Assembly: GCF_900114265.1 (NCBI RefSeq)
Contig: NZ_FPKV01000005.1
Coordinates: forward strand, 1-64,000
DNA length: 64,000 nt
Direction of reading: 5' to 3'
Origin: Flaviramulus basaltis
GTDB taxonomy: Bacteria > Bacteroidota > Bacteroidia > Flavobacteriales > Flavobacteriaceae
Shown here: piece by piece, positions 60,401-64,000 of the stretch
How positions within the stretch are numbered: the first letter of the stretch is position 1
Layout: every line of letters starts with the position of its first letter
Made by a program: the position numbers and the translations under genes
Notes under the pieces: model-generated
Seen by the model: the letters and a program-made list of their open reading frames with translations, nothing else
What the model was told of the DNA's origin: nothing
Databases searched by the model: none

Positions 60401-61840
60401 AAATGCCATTGGACGGAACATTTTTCCTTCTACACCCGTTAAAAAGAGAATTGGTGTAAAGACGATAAGGATAATAAGCTGTCCGAAAAATGCCGAATTC
60501 ATCATCGTACTTGCCGATTCATAGGCTATTTCATCCATTTCAGACTGGTCTATGGCGGTTGTGGTTTTTTTCATCCGTTGATGAATGTGGAATACCATTC
60601 CTTCTACAATGATTACAGCACCATCCACGATGATTCCAAAATCGATTGCACCCAAGGACATTAAGTTTGCCCATACACCAAATTGTTTCATCAAGATAAA
60701 TGCAAAGAGTAATGATAAAGGGATTACCGAAGCTGTAATCAAGCCACCACGGAAACTTCCCAAAAGCAAGACAAGCACAAAAATCACAATCAATGAACCT
60801 TCAATAAGGTTTTTTTCAACGGTGCTTGTGGTTCTTCCAATGAGTTCACTTCGGCTTAAAAATGTATCTATGTAAACGCCTTCGGGTAGGGATTTTTGTA
60901 TTTCTACAATGCGCTTCTCCACATTTTCGACTACGTTGCCTGGGCTTTCGCCTTTCAGCATTAAAATTTGTCCACCAACAGTTTCGTGTCCATCTTGGGT
61001 AAACGCACCATAACGCACTTGATTACCATAGCCTACTTTTTCGGCGACATCCCGTATTAAAACAGGGCTTCCGTTTTGTGTGGTTACAACTGTATTTTCC
61101 AAATCTTCAATGCTACGTGCCAAACCTTCTCCACGAATGAAATTTGCTTGGTGGTTTTTTTCAATGTAAGCACCACCAGTATTGGCATTGTTCACTTTCA
61201 AGGCTTCAAAGACCTGATTCATTGTAATACCGAAACTTTTCAGCTTATTAGGGTTTATGGCAACTTCATACTGCTTTACGTAACCACCAAATGCATTTAC
61301 CTCAACGACTCCGGGGACTAATGCCATTTGACGTTTTACAATCCAATCCTGAATGGTACGAAGCTCCATGGCATCGTATTTATCTTCGTAGCCCTCTTTT
61401 AATTTTAAGGTGTATTGGTAGATTTCGCCCAGACCTGTAGTTATTGGTGCCATAAATGGCGTGCCGAAACCTTCGGGGATTTCTCCAGCAACTTCGGTTA
61501 ATTTCTCTTGTACCAATTGCCGTGGCAGATAAGTGCCTGCCTCGTCCTTAAAGACAATGGTAACCACAGACAGCCCAAAACGGGATACCGAACGCAGTTC
61601 GATAACGTCAGGAAGATTTGCCATTGCCAATTCTACCGGATAGGTAACAAATTGCTCAATATCTTCAGTACCTAAATTTGGGGCAACTGTAATAACCTGT
61701 ACTTGGTTGTTGGTAATATCGGGTACAGAACCCAGATTTATAGTGGCCATAGACCAAATGCCTATACCAACAAGTGCCACTATAAAGAGCCCAATAATAA
61801 ATTTATTATTGATGGAAAATGAAATGATTTTGTTAATCAT
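57440..61840 (-). CDS. czcA: CzcA-type heavy-metal RND pump fused to TolC-like domain, copy 2
   Basis: A 1466-residue fusion like that at 30998. Residues ~1-1050 are the RND pump with the divalent-metal motif AIDFGIIVDGAVIIVE. A second signal-like helix (~1065-1085) ends SATAQ. The remainder (~1095-1466) is a TolC/CzcC-like outer-membrane factor with long helices (EKTKKTLSYYEE). It should work with CzcB copy 2 encoded next. It is diverged from copy 1, so this is an old duplication or separate acquisition. Confidence 0.88.
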   Translation of the reverse strand: MINKIISFSINNKFIIGLFIVALVGIGIWSMATINLGSVPDITNNQVQVITVAPNLGTEDIEQFVTYPVELAMANLPDVIELRSVSRFGLSVVTIVFKDEAGTYLPRQLVQEKLTEVAGEIPEGFGTPFMAPITTGLGEIYQYTLKLKEGYEDKYDAMELRTIQDWIVKRQMALVPGVVEVNAFGGYVKQYEVAINPNKLKSFGITMNQVFEALKVNNANTGGAYIEKNHQANFIRGEGLARSIEDLENTVVTTQNGSPVLIRDVAEKVGYGNQVRYGAFTQDGHETVGGQILMLKGESPGNVVENVEKRIVEIQKSLPEGVYIDTFLSRSELIGRTTSTVEKNLIEGSLIVIFVLVLLLGSFRGGLITASVIPLSLLFAFILMKQFGVWANLMSLGAIDFGIIVDGAVIIVEGMVFHIHQRMKKTTTAIDQSEMDEIAYESASTMMNSAFFGQLIILIVFTPILFLTGVEGKMFRPMAFTFGFAVLGAIILCLTYVPMISAMFLKPAKNQNSWFAKFENKIDRFSDKIMSGLNRGYVPLLNFALRFRAGVVMGAVALLLIAGFIFSNMGGEFIPKFDEGDIAFQALIKPGSSLTESIEASKKLQNLINEFPEVKTVVSRIGVAEIPTDPMPMDIADSYIILEKDKSKWTSAESKEELIEKIQEKISVVPGVNFVFTQPVELRFNELLTGVREDVAIKLYGEDLGVLADKVQEIAAVIRTVPGAADLNVEATSGLPQMTVVYNRAKMAQYGVTVDKLNDYVSASFSGEQASVIFEGEKRFDVVIRLAKEFRQDINSLKNLYIDLPNGAQVPLKEVADISYKPGPMQISRDNTSRRISVGVNVRGRDVKSMVEEIQQKLETDVKLPPGYFVTYGGSFENLQRASDRLMIVVPIALFLIFILLYFALSSFSQSLMIYMAVPLAAIGGVFALLIRGMPFSISAGVGFIVLFGVAVLNGLVLINKFNELKESGMTDLKKRIYEATHERLRPILLTATAAIMGFIPMAISTSGGAEVQRPLATVVIGGLLTATFLTLVVLPVLYYWLESRKEKKDNGGDTSYIKKGATVIIILLSLGGFLTSNSATAQNSQMAQTITLEEAISMAKENYPSLKESQALIQREQAMKGTSFDLGSTSLYTGREDQGVQQGILRTYGVQQGNIDLLSGFSKNKFYKERVKLGEKFYAVNEQQLIRNVMQAYDLINYNKAQLRFAEQLDSVYANFRTAAELRYDTGETGKLEFIAASSEYQQIQVLRQQAYDDIEIAKRALKQYLGIDQEIETVNLTYEPMDFLANLDSASAANNPLLQYAMQNAEVSKANIGVEKSEFLPKFSISYDKLKYNDVSGFSAYQAGISIPLWFFPQKSRVKAAKADAMVAENQYLEQKAMTESRVSQLLKSLEKTKKTLSYYEEGALLLAEQQIATAELASKEGEIDYVNYITILNSAIRIKQNHLQFINQFNQQFVELQYQLGNL

Positions 61841-61866
61841 AGAAAAAGTATTAATTCAGTTTAAAC

Positions 61867-61907
61867 ATCGCAATGCAATTAGATGCAATGCGTTTATAAT
61901 GCGATGC
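61867..61907. promoter_or_regulatory. Inverted-repeat site upstream of czcA copy 2
   Basis: CATCGCA (61867-61873) and TGCGATG (61901-61907) are exact complements, and between them GCAATGC recurs in direct orientation (gcaatgcaattagatgcaatg). It lies ~30-65 bases before the CzcA start. A likely operator, possibly for a Fur-family regulator; no consensus is assigned. Confidence 0.45.
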
Positions 61908-61960
61908 TTACTTTGAAAAGCATCACGGTAGGATATAGCTATCCTAAAAAAAAAACTGAA

Positions 61961-62356
61961 TTATACTTGAGGGGGTTGGAAAAGCGATTCCAGATATCTG
62001 GAAGTGAAGTTTACTTTATGTAAGTTAAACTGTTTTTTCTCTTCAAACTTTAGTCGATTGGTTAAAGCCGAATTGTTGTTCGCAATAATTAATACTAAAG
62101 GATGACAACATTGATTATGGGGATGAACTGGTGAATTCTCCTTAACTGGGTTATTATGATGCCCTTCATTTTTTGCATCATTGTCAATGTAATCTTCAAC
62201 TACATATTCAAGGAAAGAGTCGCCATAAACTTTATGGTCTTGATAATGGGTAATAATACTTGAAATTTCTTTAATTGGCCCACAAAAGTCCATATCTATG
62301 CTAATCCCTTGAAAAAAGAATAGAAGCGACATTGATATGGAAAAGAATATTTTCAT
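61961..62356 (-). CDS. Small exported His/Cys-containing protein upstream of czcA copy 2
   Basis: A 131-residue protein: N-terminal signal (MKIFFSISMSLLFFFQG), then metal-ligand-rich sequence (NEGHHNNPVKENSPVHPHNQCCHP). Its position before CzcA parallels 35603-35995 upstream of CzcA copy 1, although the sequences differ. Small periplasmic proteins upstream of CzcA are common in Bacteroidota. Function unknown; metal binding is inferred from the residues. Confidence 0.6.
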   Translation of the reverse strand: MKIFFSISMSLLFFFQGISIDMDFCGPIKEISSIITHYQDHKVYGDSFLEYVVEDYIDNDAKNEGHHNNPVKENSPVHPHNQCCHPLVLIIANNNSALTNRLKFEEKKQFNLHKVNFTSRYLESLFQPPQV

Positions 62357-62409
62357 AAAGTTTTACAAATATACAAATTAATCGATGCACAGGTTGTGCA
62401 AAGAAATTA

Positions 62410-62541
62410 TCAGCAACTTTTATTTTCTTGAATCGGTGGACAGGGTATAATTCCAAAAGAGCAATAAATACAACAGTCTCCTTCTTTTGGTTTTAATACT
62501 TTCTCGCAGTTTTCAAATTCATAAAAGAACTGGCATTCCCT
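62410..62541 (-). pseudogene. Small Cys-rich ORF downstream of merA, no visible start
   Basis: A 43-codon open frame on the minus strand (RECQFFYEFENCEKV... GDCCIYCSFG...PCPPIQ) resembles a conserved tiny protein (GDCCVYCSYG...CPP pattern) that I recall beside merA in Bacteroidota. It follows the merA stop by ~20 bases. No ATG, GTG or TTG lies in frame between the preceding stop and the conserved part, so it may be broken or start with a rare codon. Confidence 0.45.
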
Positions 62542-62561
62542 TTAAAACCTTTTATTTTGAA

Positions 62562-64000
62562 TTAACTCGCACAGCAACTTAATTTAGAAACATCTTTTCC
62601 AAAGGTAATTGCTGCCAGTTTAACAGCTTCCCCTAAAGTTAAATATGGATAAAAACTTTCTGCCAAGTCTTTTACAGTGATTCCAAATTTAATAGCCATA
62701 CTTAATTGTTGGATGAGTTCGCCACCTTCTGTTGCTATGACTCTTGCGCCTATTAATTTATCGGTTTCAGTGTTGCGCATCAGTTTTATGAACCCTCTGG
62801 TATCTTGCGCTGCCAATGCTCTTGGAACGTGAATTAAATCAAGTTTACTGACTTCAAAAGGAATTCCCTTTTTTTCTGCTTCCAATTCGTCCATACCTGC
62901 TCCTGCAATTTGAGGGTCTGTAAATACTACCCAAGGTAAAGATGAATAATCCAAAATGGTTTTTGATAATGAAAATGCGTTTTGTACTGCTGCACTGCCT
63001 TCGGTTGCTGCTGTATACACAAATGCTGGTGTATTGGTAACATCTCCTGCTGCGTAAATATTGGAAATATTAGTTTCCATTTTTTCGTTAACTAAAATAT
63101 GTCCTTTTTCTGTCAGGTTTAAGTCAATATTCTTAAGACCTAATTTAGATGTATTTGGTTTTGTTCCTGTAGCTACGACAATATGGCCTTCTTCAATTAT
63201 TTGAGTGGTAGAGTCATCAGGACATTTGCAATGAATAATAGTGTTGTCGCCATCTTTTTCAAATTTAATGGCTCTAAAATTTGGAAGGATTTCAATCCCT
63301 TCAGTTTTCATTTGTGTTTCTAAAACATCTGTAATATCGTTGGTTTGACTACGTAATGGTCTATCTGTAAATTCTATGATACGAACCTTTACTCCCAAGC
63401 GGTTATATGCCATTGCAATTTCCAAACCGATATAGCCAGCTCCCATTATGGTTAAGCTTTTTGGTTTTTCTTCTAAATCGAATAAAGATACATTCGTTAA
63501 GTAGCCTACTTTATTTAGTCCTTCAATGTTTGGAATGTTTGTTGTTGCTCCTGTTGCTATAATGATGTTAGTTGCGGTGTATGTATCTTTTCCATCTACA
63601 AGAATGGTTTTATTATCTACAAATTTTGCCCAACCTTTAAGCATTGTTAAGTTTTTGAAATCACTTACCACATCCATATATTTATGTTGCTGTAATGTGG
63701 ATACTAATGCTTTTTTGTCTTTTATAATTTGAGTAAAATCAATTTCAACACCTTTGGGTTTAATTCCTTTAAAATTAGAATGTGTTGCGTGATACACTGT
63801 TTCGGCAGCTCTAATCAAATTTTTAGAAGGTACACAGCCAACATTGACACAGGTTCCTCCAAAATCTAATCCATCATTTACCATTAATGTTGTTAAGCCA
63901 ATGCCTTCGGCTTTTATAGCTGCTGAAAATGCTGCTGAACCTCCACCAATAACAATTAAATCGAATTTATTCTTTTCATCATAATCTTTGGTATTTGTAA
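62562..64000 (-). CDS. merA: Mercuric reductase MerA (5' part beyond the window)
   Basis: A flavoprotein disulfide reductase that reduces Hg(II) to Hg(0) with NADPH. The frame is open to the window edge and the FAD-binding GGGSAAFSAA lies at ~63910-63945, so the true N-terminus lies further upstream. The redox-active GGTCVNVGCVPSK motif, the NAD-binding GAGYIGLEIA and the C-terminal vicinal pair CC in KLSCCAS (absent from lipoamide dehydrogenases) support MerA. No merR, merT or merP is seen in the window. Confidence 0.85.
   Translation of the reverse strand, partial: TNTKDYDEKNKFDLIVIGGGSAAFSAAIKAEGIGLTTLMVNDGLDFGGTCVNVGCVPSKNLIRAAETVYHATHSNFKGIKPKGVEIDFTQIIKDKKALVSTLQQHKYMDVVSDFKNLTMLKGWAKFVDNKTILVDGKDTYTATNIIIATGATTNIPNIEGLNKVGYLTNVSLFDLEEKPKSLTIMGAGYIGLEIAMAYNRLGVKVRIIEFTDRPLRSQTNDITDVLETQMKTEGIEILPNFRAIKFEKDGDNTIIHCKCPDDSTTQIIEEGHIVVATGTKPNTSKLGLKNIDLNLTEKGHILVNEKMETNISNIYAAGDVTNTPAFVYTAATEGSAAVQNAFSLSKTILDYSSLPWVVFTDPQIAGAGMDELEAEKKGIPFEVSKLDLIHVPRALAAQDTRGFIKLMRNTETDKLIGARVIATEGGELIQQLSMAIKFGITVKDLAESFYPYLTLGEAVKLAAITFGKDVSKLSCCAS

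Noticed and set aside
62562-64000. Dihydrolipoamide dehydrogenase
   Set aside because: The C-terminal vicinal cysteine pair (LSCCAS) and the metal-resistance context favour mercuric reductase.

Overview
The window looks like a chromosomal stretch of a flavobacterium (Bacteroidota). The DNA is AT-rich, promoters fit the Bacteroidota pattern (TTTG, 19 bases, TAnnTTTG), there is a FecA-like TonB receptor, and the heavy-metal RND pumps are fused to their TolC-like partners. Almost everything reads as accessory DNA: a defence island followed by a heavy-metal resistance island, joined by gene remnants.

Region 1 (1-4740) is a mobile-element graveyard. Two small ORFs lie between three copies of a ~133-base nested palindrome that resembles an integron attC site. 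An IS3-family element (1512-2820) follows and abuts a 51-codon tail of an NtrC-type regulator. Next come a short stretch resembling 23S rRNA, a broken tRNA-Met whose 3' half is intact (an integration-site remnant) flanked by 11-base tandem repeats, and an IS1595-type transposase fragment.

Region 2 (4742-26132) is the defence island. It holds a 1758-residue STAND-type NTPase with a nuclease-like N-terminus. It also holds a Wadjet/Mks condensin operon (JetA-B-C-D) extended by two overlapping genes: one carries a HEPN-like RxxxxH motif and one a nuclease-like N-terminus. The third part is a compact five-gene operon: a single-chain type IIG restriction-modification enzyme, two TIR proteins and two membrane proteins. 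Between the Wadjet and TIR operons sit a SAM methyltransferase and remnants of two metal genes (M90 peptidase tail, Zn/Cd ATPase tail).

Region 3 (26535-64000) is the metal island, all on the minus strand. From the promoter-proximal end it contains mercuric reductase (cut by the window edge) and a module of CzcA-TolC fusion, CzcB, PII-like protein, two Fur regulators, three SpoIIAA-like proteins, MgtC and a P1B-4 ATPase, closed by a terminator at about 49.65 kb. Next are a Zn/Cd ATPase with an MFS transporter; an iron-uptake pair (FecA-like receptor and FTR1 permease) under a perfect palindromic operator; and a copper set (CopA, CopZ-like, M90 peptidase). Last is a second CzcA-TolC/CzcB operon with HupE, MFS and ferredoxin genes, ending in a terminator at about 26.45 kb. 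Truncated copies of the Zn/Cd ATPase tail occur at three places, and a family of tiny Arg/Lys-rich membrane proteins recurs through the island, so recombination between repeated metal modules probably built it.

The best candidates for something undescribed are the restriction-TIR-TIR-membrane operon, the two-gene extension of the Wadjet operon, and the attC-like cassette array.
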